This document shows, piece by piece, positions 12,721 through 24,400 of a DNA stretch of 64,000 bases. The stretch is from Parasponia andersonii (lineage: Eukaryota > Streptophyta > Magnoliopsida > Rosales > Cannabaceae): contig JXTB01000134.1 in the NCBI GenBank assembly GCA_002914805.1, positions 604,984 to 668,983 on the forward strand. The letters are read 5' to 3'. The notes beneath the pieces are model-generated. The model did not search any database. It was not told the origin of the DNA and saw only the letters and a program-made list of their open reading frames with translations. A program made the translations under genes and the position numbers. Position 1 is the first letter of the stretch. Every line of letters begins with the position of its first letter.

Positions 12721-12809
12721 TTTGTTGAATTCATATTCTAATATAGTATTGTACAATACCTAATCTCCTAGTTGTATGAATAAGTTTCTCAAGCATGTCA
12801 AATTCAAGA

Positions 12810-13130
12810 TAGGCAGCGGGCTTAAAGTTCGTTTTTAGGAAGATGTCTAGAGAGATGACTTTACCTTGGCGAATTGTTTCCTTCTCTTAGACAAACAGGC
12901 TGATTCTAAAAATGCTATGATTTAGTTTGTAAAAGTTTCAGAACTCTTTATTAGATTAGACAGGTTTGCTTAGAATCTTAGCTTTATCAAGAATCTCAAT
13001 AAAAGGGAAATGGTACAGGTTTATGGCCTCATTACAGTCCCGAATATAGTAAGTAACTACATTAATAAAGAGGATAAAAGGATTTGGAAACTCATGATTT
13101 TGGATTGTTCTTGTGCAGACCTCTCTTTTC
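12810..13130 (+). pseudogene. LINE reverse transcriptase zinc-binding (zf-RVT) relic
   Basis: In one frame the translation reads GLKVRF*EDV*RDDFTLA, then LDKQADSKNAMI, NLSFIKNLNKREMVQVYGL and NKEDKRIWKL. This follows the order of the plant LINE C-terminal region (KVRFWEDxW, RRNLNEREx, DxRxW). Two of the in-frame stops are TAG at positions where the family has Trp (TGG), as expected from methylation-driven G-to-A decay. Only this fragment remains, and no poly(A) tail was recognised. Confidence 0.7.
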
Positions 13131-13639
13131 TCTTTTTAGTGCTAACCTGAAAGATTTCCCATTCCCTTACTTCTCATTCATATGAAAATCTAAATGCCCT
13201 ATGAAAGTCAAATTGTTTTTCTAGTTGCTGAAGTCATTTTTCATCCATAAACTCCAGAAAACATACGACATAAAATCATCAAACTCGTTCACGTGATAAC
13301 TAATTTTTGGCACATCATGAAGGTTTTTTTGCCACCAAAAGACTTAATTTGATATACTTTCAACAAGTTATTGTTGTTATCTATTTTTAAAGGAAACGTC
13401 GATAAAGTTTCAGCAAGTTATCGATACTTCTCTATTTTTTTTAAAGTGACATTAATTGAATTTGTCATTTCTCTTCTATTGAATAAATTTATTTCAATAT
13501 GCTAAATGCATATTTTATTTTTCTATAATATGTTAAGATATAATTCAATAGATTATTTAATTTAAAATTTAAATTATAAAATTAAATTAAACTATAGTAT
13601 CATGTTTTTTGTTATATTAACATTTTGACATTTTGAATA

Positions 13640-14660
13640 TACAAATTATGTTGTACAACTAAATTAGATTTGATAGTAATATTAAAATATTTTACATGAT
13701 GCAAGTAGCCTAGTATTTTTGTAAAGTCAAGTTAGACAATAACTGATCATTTTTTCATTAACTAATAAAATTTCACATTAATCTAAGACTGAGTATGTAT
13801 AATTTGATAAAATAATGTATTATAGTACTTAGTAGAATATTAGTACATATTATCACTTTCTTAAAGTTAGACTATAATTGTTCTTTTTATTAATTAATAT
13901 ACAAAAGCATAATTTGATAAAGTATTGGATTATTATAACATCATTTCTTAATGTCACATGCTCAAGTTAAAACAAATTTCGATCGATTCCTATTTATTAA
14001 CAAAAGTAACATTATTAAAATACCATCAAGAATAATTTGACAAAGCAGTTATCTACATTTTTAAGCATAACATTATTATATACTTTCGTATGGTTCACTA
14101 AGACTTAAATGGATTAGTTTTATATTAAATTAATAAAGTTTAATATTACTTTAATACATTTAAGCATAAACACAATTTATTAGCTTATAATTTACAACAG
14201 AATACTATTATATATTATCATATGCTAAACTAGGATTAAAATTGATTTATTTTGCATTTATTAGTACAATTTTATCTTAATTTGATACTACTTAGCATAA
14301 TTTGACAAAGTAGTGGATTATAATACTTAGTAGAGCACTATCACATATAATTATTTAATTTTGCATAAATCAGTGAAATTTCAAATTATTATAATACCAT
14401 TTATCATAATTTAACAAAATAATAGATTATAGTAAACTAGAACATTGTCATATACAATTACATACTCAATTTAGACTATGATTAGAAAATTATTCTTCTT
14501 AATAATTTAACTCAACTAAGGATAATTTGATAATACAGCGGACCAAGGTATATGGTAAAATTCTAATCACATGTTCAAGTTAGACTATAATTAGTTACTT
14601 TGGCATTAATTAGTAAAATTTTATATTTAGTGATTACCACTGAGCATATTTTGGTTGCTC
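13640..14660. repeat. Diverged ~118-bp tandem repeat, array B (about 7 units)
   Basis: The same anchor recurs near 13858, 13968, 14094, 14224, 14348, 14463 and 14570, at spacings of about 107-130 bp. Companion words are GCATAATTTGATAAAGTAGT, GGATTATAATACTTAGTAGA and CATTAATTAGTAAAATTT. It is clearer than array A and probably the same repeat family. Confidence 0.68.
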
Positions 14661-15808
14661 TGTATAATTAACTATAATTTTAATAAAAACTAAAATCCAA
14701 TAGCATATTGTACTCAACCAGTTGTTACAATCTATATAAAATGAATATATTCTTCTGTGGAATTTTTTCAAATACCTTATACACACTTTTGCAATTCTTC
14801 TTATCAATGACTTTACTACAAAATACAGTTTTAAAGGGGGAAAAAAAACTCATAGTATAGTTCAAATTATAGTATTGTTAGTTGTAATCCAGTTTTATAT
14901 TGATCAAATAGGGTTCTAAATCCCGTAACACAATATAGATGCTACCTAAGTATAATTTGTCCTATGTTATATAGAAATAAAACAACTAAGATTAACATAT
15001 TCTTAACATTAGATTATACTCAAATATTATACACACATTTATTAATTCGTACTTTGTAATAATGTTTCTCCACATGAATTTTTTGAAAAGATAATATTTT
15101 TTATTACTAATTAGTAAATATGATCTATATAAATAAAATATCCATGATAGTAATGCATTGAAAATCAACATAATTTGTATCTACTTTGGTAAAACTACAT
15201 TTTCTTATTTTTAAAATTTTCTTTAAAAGAAAACATAGAAAAAAACCTAAAAATAGTATAACCATCTAAGAATTGGAGGGCCTCCTATACTCAAAATATG
15301 TTTCCATATAAGTGACAAAACCATGATTTTTTCCCCTTCTAGTTGAGTTATAATTGCAATAAAAAAATTAATTGATTTTTTCATAATTGAATTTACATTA
15401 ATTTGGCATTGGGTTGGAATATTGAGCTTGAGGTGAGCTTGGGCACTTTGTATAAGTTTTTCTTAATATTTTTTTGTTGAAGTCAATGAGTTTTTTCAAT
15501 CTATTTCGTGTGATTAATATATCAATTTAATATTATTTAAGCACCCTTAGGCAGATGCAAGCACTATATATTGGAGAGATTAGGCCATACAACTAATGAT
15601 AAAAAGACCCAGACCAAACGTGATGTAAAGTTCAACTAAATTTCTCCTTATCTCATCTCTCTCTATCACTATTAATAACCAAGTAAAGCTTTGTTAAAAG
15701 AGACTTTATCTCTGGTACCAAATAAAATAGGATTTTTAATACTTTTACCTATAAAAACCTAAAAGAATTACAGAACTACAGATATCAAGTTTTTTTTGTC
15801 CAATTTTT
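14661..15808. other. AT-rich intergenic sequence
   Basis: I see no coding frame, RNA gene or recognisable element. It is very AT-rich with scattered short words shared with the preceding array. Confidence 0.55.
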
Positions 15809-16012
15809 GTACAGTTTTTATTAGAAAAATATCATCTTTAAAATAATTTTAGAAAAATACTATTTTAAAAATAATTACTAGTAATTAGTTTCTGAAAATT
15901 AGTTACGGGTTACTATGAGTTATATAAATCTATGATTACTAGTTACTATTTTAAAAATGGTGTTTTTCTAAATATTTTTTTAAACAGATTTTTTTCTAAT
16001 AAAAACTATACT
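15809..16012. mobile_element. MITE-like inverted repeat
   Basis: The left arm, starting GTACAGTTTTTATTAGAAAA, is mirrored by the right arm ending TTTTCTAATAAAAACTATAC. Both arms also carry AGAAAAATACTATTTTAAAA-type blocks and ATTACTAGTAAT near the centre. Arms are about 75 bp with a loop of about 50 bp. No clear target-site duplication was seen, so the superfamily is unassigned. Confidence 0.6.
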
Positions 16013-17085
16013 AAATCTAAAAAAACATAGCCCATTGTATTTTTCAATTTTTTTTTCCCTAAAAATGACGTACAAGACCCAATTTTCCCAATAGAATAGC
16101 ATGTCTTAATCAAATCAAACAATTTGCTTGATTCAGTAGATATCGTTAGAATCTCATTGAAGTATATCAATTTTCTCTCAGATCTCTTCTCTCTTTCAAA
16201 TTTAGTTTTTGGCCAAAAATTTTAACATGATTTTGGCAAAAGCTAATATGGGTTTTCATTAAATTTTTTATGAGTTTTGATTTCTTCAATGGAAAATCAT
16301 CTTGTGTACAATGTTACATATAATTTCATTAATTTCTATTGGTGTAACAAAACTATACCATAAGTGAATAAAGTAATTAAGCTTGGTAAGATTTATACAC
16401 AAAATTAGGATCTATAGAGATTCTTGCTAAAAGAGATCATGAACGAGGAAAAAAAGCAATCAATCAATCTAGGGCTATCTTTAAGTGGCTTTACGTTAGA
16501 AGCTCCACAAATTTTTTTCCCCCACCCTTCACACATTACACTCTGTTTTTTGGCTGAATTTTGTGACATTTATTTGAGGCTCATTGAAATATTTTTTTCT
16601 GAAAGGAAAAAGAAAGTGACAAGAGAGAAGTTGATGAGAGAACTCGTATATGAGAAAGTCATGTGAAAGAGTGATTTTTTTTGAAAGAAAATATTTTGAA
16701 AACAATATTTTGTTGTTTTCTGAATTTTTTATTTTCTTTAACTATATTTTTAAAAACTTTTATTAGAGAACAATACTAAATGCCCTTATTTGTTATTAGA
16801 AAATAGTTTTTTTTTTTTAATTTTTAAAAACAAAAAAATAGTATTTTAGTTATGATTCCAAATATCCCTTTAGATTTCAAAAACGATGACTAATCTAAAT
16901 TTGAAGCTATGATAAGAAACTCATATACTTTTATTATTAAAATATTCAAATACGGTATAGAGACTGTGAACCGGTTATATATTTTGGCAATTTAATTCCT
17001 TTTCATTCATTGTTAAACAATGTCTAACAACGTTTGAATCATTTTGAGTTACTTTACATAAAGATATCTAGCAGTAATAAATTTA
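16013..17085. other. AT-rich intergenic sequence
   Basis: No gene is seen. An 80-codon open frame at 16424-16666 has no recognisable family and ordinary AT-rich composition, so it is not called. Confidence 0.55.
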
Positions 17086-17900
17086 GGCTATGTTTGGTTG
17101 GAAGTAATGAAAATGAATAGAGTGAAAACGATTTCAAAATGATTCAATTTCATTGTTTGGTTAAAAAATCTAAATAGGAAAACTTTTCCATCGGAATAAA
17201 ATATGATGGAATTTTATTCTACCTGGGATTGGGTGGAATAGAATAATATTTAATTAATAAAAAAATAAATAATTAAATAAAATAATAAAATAAAGTAAAA
17301 TAATGTTATGTGTAAAATAATAAATGAATTAATAAAATAATTTAATGAAATAATAAATTAAATAAAATAATACTAAATATAAAATAATTTAATAAAATAA
17401 TACTTTAATTAATAAAAAATAATTTAATAAAGTAAAATAATACTAAAGGTAAAATAATTTAACAAAATAATAATTTAATGAAATAATAAAATAAAATAAT
17501 ACTAAAGGTAAAATAATTTAATAAAATATTAATTCAATTAATAAAATAATTTAGGACAATAATAAAATAAAATAATGATAAATGTTAAATAATTTAATTG
17601 ATAAAAAAGAATTAATAAAAGAATTTAAAAAATAATACTAAATGCAAAATAATTTAATATAAATAATAAAATAATTTAATAAAATAATAATATAATTAAC
17701 AAAAAGTAATTAATAAAATAATTTAATAAGATAAAATAATACTAAATATAAAATAATTTAATAAAATAAATGAATACGTAATTTAAAATAATTAAAATTA
17801 AAATATTTTAAATATTATACAAGTAATTTTTTTTTTTCTACAGTTACTCAAATAAAAAATGTCCATTTCAACCACTGCAAACAAACAAATAACTACAGTA
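17086..17900. mobile_element. Putative MITE-like element filled with AATAA-type low-complexity repeats
   Basis: The left edge GGCTATGTTTGGTTGG is a phrase common at the ends of plant MITEs. A loose inverse of it (CAACCACTGCAAACAAACA) lies near 17869-17887. The interior, 17240-17810, repeats words such as AATAATACTAAATATAAAA and AATTTAATAAAATAA every 60 bp or so. The inverted ends are weak, so this could simply be an AT-rich satellite next to an unrelated edge. Confidence 0.4.
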
Positions 17901-18085
17901 TTATTCTTACAAAACGGAAGCATCACTGGAAAGCAATCGAGGGATTCAATAATTGCCCTAACAAATAATAATAATATTATAAAATTGTAGAGACGGACCC
18001 AAAAGAGTGAGCAGCGGAAGTTGTCCGAGGAAGGTGGCTAGTGAGCAAGTGAATTTGGAGATTTAGAAGAAAAAGAAAATCGGAA

Positions 18086-18185
18086 ATGGTGTCAGCAGCA
18101 TCCATACCCATGGCTCTTCGATCCTTGAACCTCGTTTCTCGTTTGTCTTGTATGCAAACTCCTGCTCTCATCTCACGCCAGGTGT

Positions 18186-18217
<32 letters not shown>

Positions 18218-18306
18218 GATCTCTCTCTCTCTGGATCTCTCTCACTCACACACACACTCATTTCCACAAGAACCCTACTTTCTACCATGCATTAGCAAGT
18301 AAACGC

Positions 18307-18340
<34 letters not shown>

Positions 18341-21300
18341 GTATGTGTTTATATGATTTGTGTGTGTATAGATACACATTTATATTGAATCGTATTTCCT
18401 GTAATTCTATTGACGATACTTGATATGTACTTTCTTGTTTCTTATGTTATCTCTGTGTTTGGGAACGTTCTTTGTCTTATCAAAAATTTGTTTCTTTTTG
18501 TTACTATGGTCTTCTAATGGTGGTTAGGTTTATATACTTGCATGCCTTTGTGTTATTAGTCATATCTTGTATGTTTTGAAATCGAATTGAGTTTTTCAGA
18601 AAGGACTAAAATGATATGTAAATGTAAATGTACATATATGTAAATGATATGTAAATGCTTTGACTGTTGGGCATGTTAAAGATATGGTGATTGGAACTTT
18701 CTTGACATGATTGGAAATTTTGAACCTCGAAATAGCCCATTTAGTCCTACTAATGTATTTTTTCATAGTTGCTTGATTGGTGATTTATATTTTTATATGC
18801 TTTTTATTTTTGCTTGAAATCTATATACTTATATATATACATATATGCTCTATGAGTTTTATAAGCAAGCATGTGAACTTTCACTATGTATATTTCAAAG
18901 GCCTAAATTTGATTGTTAAATTGCTATCTCTTGGAAAATCCTGTTTTACGTATCAAAGGGTACCGGTGGTTTTATTTGTAGAAGTAAAGATTCACAAACC
19001 CCATTGTAGCATTTCTGGGTTAATGCTTTGATGTTGCATCACTACGAAATTTATTTAGCACCAAGATATGTACTGCTTTCTTTGGTTTCTGGTAAACTCG
19101 ATATTTTCATCAGAAATTGTAAAATTTTTATTTACCAGTATACAATTATTGGCGGTTTCTATGCTAAAGGATATGCTTTTTGCATTGATCGAATTGCTAG
19201 TTGTATAATCTAGTATAGGACATTATTTCTGTTTCTTGATATGCTTGAATTCTCAGATTCGTATTTTTTTTTCTTGCTCCGCCTACACGAAACTTCCATT
19301 CAGTTTTTTCTTTGTTTCTTTTTTTGTTAACATTAATTTTAGTTTATTTTATTTCTTTTACAGTTTACTGATATATTAATGATTGAAATTGGGATTTGGA
19401 TGCCAGATAACTATGGACTCTAAGAGTGTTGCTTCTCAGCTAAAAACCTCTGGTCTTTTACGTACCCAGGGCCTTATTGGAGGGAAATGGGTTGATTCAT
19501 ATGATGGAGAAACTATAAAGGTCAGGCAGATTAAGTTTTTGGGTTATTTTGATGCCTGTGTTGTACACTCTGGATTTTCTGAATCGTTGACTAAATATTA
19601 GCTGCTTTTAGACATTGGTGTTTTAATTGAATTGGTTGTGGAAACTAATGTATATAATTGTGGTGGTTTGTTTAAGTCCACTTAGCTATCTCATTCTGTC
19701 AGGAACCTTAGCGCTCATAATGTGGTGTGTGCTTAATTGCATCCTTGTTTAGGATTTTGGTTATTGTTTATGCTGTTCTTGCCTATAAGTTTAAATTTGG
19801 TTTCTTGGAATTTGTAATTTCAGGATTCACTTATGCTTGATCTTTTCCTTTTTCGTTTCCATCTCAATTTTTTCTTCCTGTATGCTACTTCCGGTAATTT
19901 TTATGTCATGGGGCTGGCAGGTTTACAACCCATCTACTGGGGAAGTTATAGCAGATGTTCCATGCATGGGTCGGAGGGAAACAAATGACGCAATATCTTC
20001 TGCCTTCGATGCATACAAATGTACGAGAGTTTTAATTGTTTCACTCTGTTTTTAGCTTTATTCTTGAAGAAACATTTCTACTGCTTTGGCTTAGTCAACT
20101 TTTTTTCAAGAAATTTTATATCTTCCATTTCGTTACTTATCATCAAAAGAAAAATCATTCTGGTTCACTTTTGTAAAATTGAACACCATTGATATTTGAA
20201 TAAATTTCTTATTGTGAATAATTGTGTTTTTGGAGTAATATATGACTATATCCATCGAACTAAATAAATGTGTTTTGTTTTTTGGTTTTTTTCCTGATGC
20301 AAATGAAAATACACTATGAGCAGATGAGTCACGTCATCAGTTCTCTAATCAAAATTTTAAATTAGTTCTTGTATTTACTCTGTCAATTTTCTTCATAGAA
20401 ATCTGATCATATTTTACTTAGCATGAGTTTTTTTAATTTGCATACTAATTAAAATATCCACATTTTGTCTTCCATGTAGCTTGGAGCAAACTTACTGCTA
20501 GTGAAAGAAGCAAGTATTTAAGGAAATGGTATAGTTGCTGCTCCATGATTTATTGTCCTAGTTTATTGATTCCTTTCTCTCTTTCTTTCTTTCTTTTGTA
20601 GAGTTGAATTGGAATTGTTGACATGGTAGTTTTATATAAAGTGAACAATTTACTCAGGGAACCTTAATCAATATTTGAGTTTTTGAAGTAGATATTTTAC
20701 TCACTGTGACTTTAGTTATATCAGTCACCAAAATATATTTTGGTGATAAAGATGTCACAAATTTAGATTTTAGATGGCTTGTATTGAATAATTATGTTGC
20801 CTTGTTCCCTTTTAGGATCTAAAACTGGATTGCTTTGCATTCTGTATTGTTTCATTTTATTTTCTTTCATTTTATCTTTGCTTCTTACTTCAATAGTAGA
20901 TATATGGTAGATAACTTACCTTATTCCATTCAGTTTGCTTCTCTTCCTTATGTATTATAAAAACTTCCGCTTCTCTTTTTGGGCCATTGAAATATCTTCT
21001 GTCAACTGAAAGTGTTGTAGTTTCCTGTTCTGAGACTATCTTTCTTAGTTAATATGTAAATTAATTTTGACTTTATATGTATATCCAAGCCTATCTATTT
21101 TTCTTAAGTTAAAGTGTAAATTAATTTGGACTTATCTATATGTATTTGTGTATGTATGGCTCAAGGTGAACTACTCTGTTTGTTAAAGAATAAATAGCTC
21201 TATTATTGCACAAAACTCGTATACTCACAACTTCTTGTCTATACATAATTTTCTTTAAATGCAACCATCAATCCTTACATAAAATGTACTTGGAAGATTT

Positions 21301-21424
21301 GAAATTTTTTTGGCACAAAGTATGTGCATGATTACTTTGTTAAATGAATAGCTACTTCTGTCTATCGCTCTATCTTTGTATACAGGAATTAGGTAAATGA
21401 ATTATTAGTTTGTTGATGAACTGC

Positions 21425-21473
<49 letters not shown>

Positions 21474-24400
21474 AATTAATATTGTTACCTCGAGATATTT
21501 GTGACATGTGTCTTTGTTGTAATTTTGATATTGTTATTTAGAGATATTTGTAAGTGACAGAACAGTATTTGCAGAAGTTTCTGATATAACTTTCGAGTTA
21601 CTGCCATGTCACATATGAATTCAAAATAACCATAAACTAAATTCTGATTGAAAAACACTAAAAAGTTCATTCCTCCTTTAAATGAAACAAATCAATTGAA
21701 TTTTAAAAACTGAAATTTCAAGATATGCTATTTCCTCTTTGTTATGTACCAATTATAAGTTATATTGTTGTAGCACTAACATCTTCGTTCATTGTTTTTC
21801 TCATTTTTGCATTGTTACTTTATTGTTGTTGGAATTTTAGAAAACATACCATGTATTACAGAAATACAGTAAGTAATTTATGAATTCTAGTTCGATTTCA
21901 TTTTCTTGTAGTCTCTTTGAGAAGAGAGCTTTTTAGAGATCAAGATGTTGCAGGTTCTATTTTGTAGCCATTCTCCAATGATTTTGAATCTAATTAGTTT
22001 TGTGAAATAGGAAAGGAATATTTTAGGAATATTATAATTATTATTATTGATTAGATTTTATTTAATTATTAGGTTTATTTTAATTTTGAGTAATCAGTTT
22101 TAAATTTCCCATTTCTATTTGTTTTTAGAATGTGTCTAGTTTCCTAGTTATGTTAAATTGCCTATCTATAAATAGGCTTAGTTATGTAATTGGTTTTCAG
22201 ATTATGAATGAATGAGTGATTATTGATTTTTCTCCCTTATGGTTTTTCTTCTCTTTTGAATTCTTGTCTTGTTCTATTACTTTTCTACCAATTCATCTAT
22301 TTTTGCCTAAATTCTATGACCCTTTGCTTGTCTACCTATTCTCTTTCTAAATTCTCATTTTATCCTACATCAATTTGGTATCAGATTAGGTTCGAATTCC
22401 TCTGACCTCCACTCCAACTTTTTTTTATTCCTTAGTTTCCTCTACTGTTAGGAGTTTCTTGTTCAGTCTTAATTTTCGTATTAAAAAAAAAAGTTTGTTC
22501 ATCTCTTCATCTCGATACAACCCAGCCACCTACCTATCTTTGTTTGCTTCCATCACCCAAACCCAACTGCCAGCCGCAGCCGGCCACTTCGCCGGCATCG
22601 CATCACTCCGCCAACCATCCACACTCGCTGCCGCACTAGCAAAGCGACCCAACGACCAGATTTGACGAATCCAGGTCTTGTTCGTCTATAAATTTTTCGC
22701 TACCAGGATTGTCTCTAATTCACCAGTTGTCAACCTTCCATACCTAGGTCGTTCCCTTGTTGTTCTTCCCCGGACTCTTCGACACCATTGTCGCTGGAAT
22801 TTCTGTCAACTACCCAGCCTCAATAATCCTTCAAGAATTCATGTTTCAGCAAGTGTCTTGCAAGTTTCCAGCCATTGTTTTGGTGCATAATACTCAAATT
22901 TCAGCCGTGATCTTCAAAGAACGTGCCTCCAACATCTACAATATGATTTTCAGCTGTGTTAGCATTCAATTTTGTTCTTTTTGCCACTAAGTCCCAATTT
23001 TGGTGAATATTTGCAGATCAGTCTCTAATTTGTTCAAATGTTGCTGTTTGATCCATGTGCTTTAGAATTTTTCATTATAGCCACTTTATCCTCCAAAATC
23101 AATTTTTGTTGGGCTGATTTTTGAAGTATTTTCATTCACCATGAATATGAAAGAATTAGCATATCTTTGCAAGGTTGCTGAAGATGCTCATAACACAACA
23201 CATGCGGAATTTGCGAAAAGACAATTATCTGCGGAAGAGAAACTTGCTCATTTAACTGCTGTCGTCTCTACATTATTTGCCAAGATTGATAAATTGTCTG
23301 AACAAGTTTGATAAATTGTCTGAACAAGTTTTGCAAAAGGGTAAGTTTCCAGACAGTTGCCAATGTGCTGCACCTATCCTTGCGTCTGTTGTTACCCATT
23401 ATTCTGGTTCTTCGTTGCAACACGATTCTTTGAGCTAAATTACTCAGGATGTTCAAACGTCTTCGCCTAGTTTTTGCCAACGGTGGTTCGAAAATCTCTA
23501 GTCAATGCATCTACCATCACCGCTACAATCATTAGTGCTCCAGCTATTGCCCCTGTAGTTCCTCTTTCTGAGCAAGCTTATCATTTTGTAGCACCACAAG
23601 GAAGATATATGGCACAACCACAACAACATCAACTTCCAACACTTGGATCAGATGCATGTTTATTTGATTTGCTTTCTAATTTGACTGTTGGACTTGTTTT
23701 CCATGTGAGAGAATTTTTTGAGAAGCATGGTGTTCAGACGCATTTTGTGCTTCAAAAAAAGTGGAACAAGTCTCAAGTTTCAAGCTCATGCCTCTTCATC
23801 AAGACTTCTTGCTAGTTTTCCTCTGCTTCAAATTACTTATTTATAATTCTTATGAGTTTTAATTCGCCGAAGTCAAGTTCTCGAACTTCGGGAGATTGAT
23901 GAAGAATAGGAAATGAATATTTTAGGAATATAATAATTATTATTATTAATTAGGTTTTATTTAATTATTAGGTTTATTTTAATTTTGAGTTACTAATTTT
24001 AAGTTTCCCATTTCAATCCGTTTATAAAATGTGTCTAGTTTCCTAGTTGTATCAAATTGCCTATTTATAAATAGGCTTAGCTGTGTAATTGTTTTTCAAA
24101 TTATGAATAAATGAGTGATTATTGAGTTTTCTCTCTTATGGTTCTTCTTCTCTCTTGAATTCTTGTATTGTTTTATTGCTTTTTAACCAATTCATTTATT
24201 TCTGTCTAAATTCTATCACCCTTTGCTTTTCTATCTATTCTCTTTCTAAATTCTCATTTTATCATACGTCGTTTTATTAAAACACATATTAGTCTCTTTA
24301 TATCTTGTTTGTAATTACTTTCAAGCTTACATGGTTGCTATTTGCTTTTCTATCTATTCTCTTTCTAAATTCTCATTTTATCATACGTCGTTTTATTAAA

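Larger units (their letters stand above)
11740..14660. repeat. Large duplicated AT-rich module, two diverged copies
   Basis: Sequence at about 11740-12720 recurs at about 13290-14660, offset by about 1.5 kb. Each copy begins with a block containing TTTTTTGGCCACC / TTTTTTTGCCACC, TTTCA(G/A)CAAGTTATTGT and AAGAAACGTTGA / AGGAAACGTCGA. It then has an AATTCAATAGATTATTTAATTT-like block and finally an array of the ~118-bp repeat. A LINE relic lies between the copies. The copies are heavily diverged. The element class is unknown to me. Confidence 0.65.
22001..24271 (+). mobile_element. Non-autonomous LTR retrotransposon in ALDH5F1 intron 4
   Basis: Two direct repeats of about 370 bp (22001-22372 and 23897-24271) bracket 1.5 kb of sequence without polymerase domains. 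Just inside the left repeat is TTTGGTATCAGATTAGG, a decayed form of the initiator-Met tRNA primer-binding site. Just left of the right repeat is a purine-rich stretch (TTCGGGAGA). The size (2.3 kb) and lack of gag-pol fit a TRIM/LARD-like element mobilised in trans. No matching 5-bp target duplication was seen (AGTTT versus TTTTA), possibly because the right end was later rearranged. Confidence 0.75.

Noticed and set aside
16424..16666. 80-codon orphan frame
   Set aside because: AT-rich, no motif, no neighbouring gene structure.
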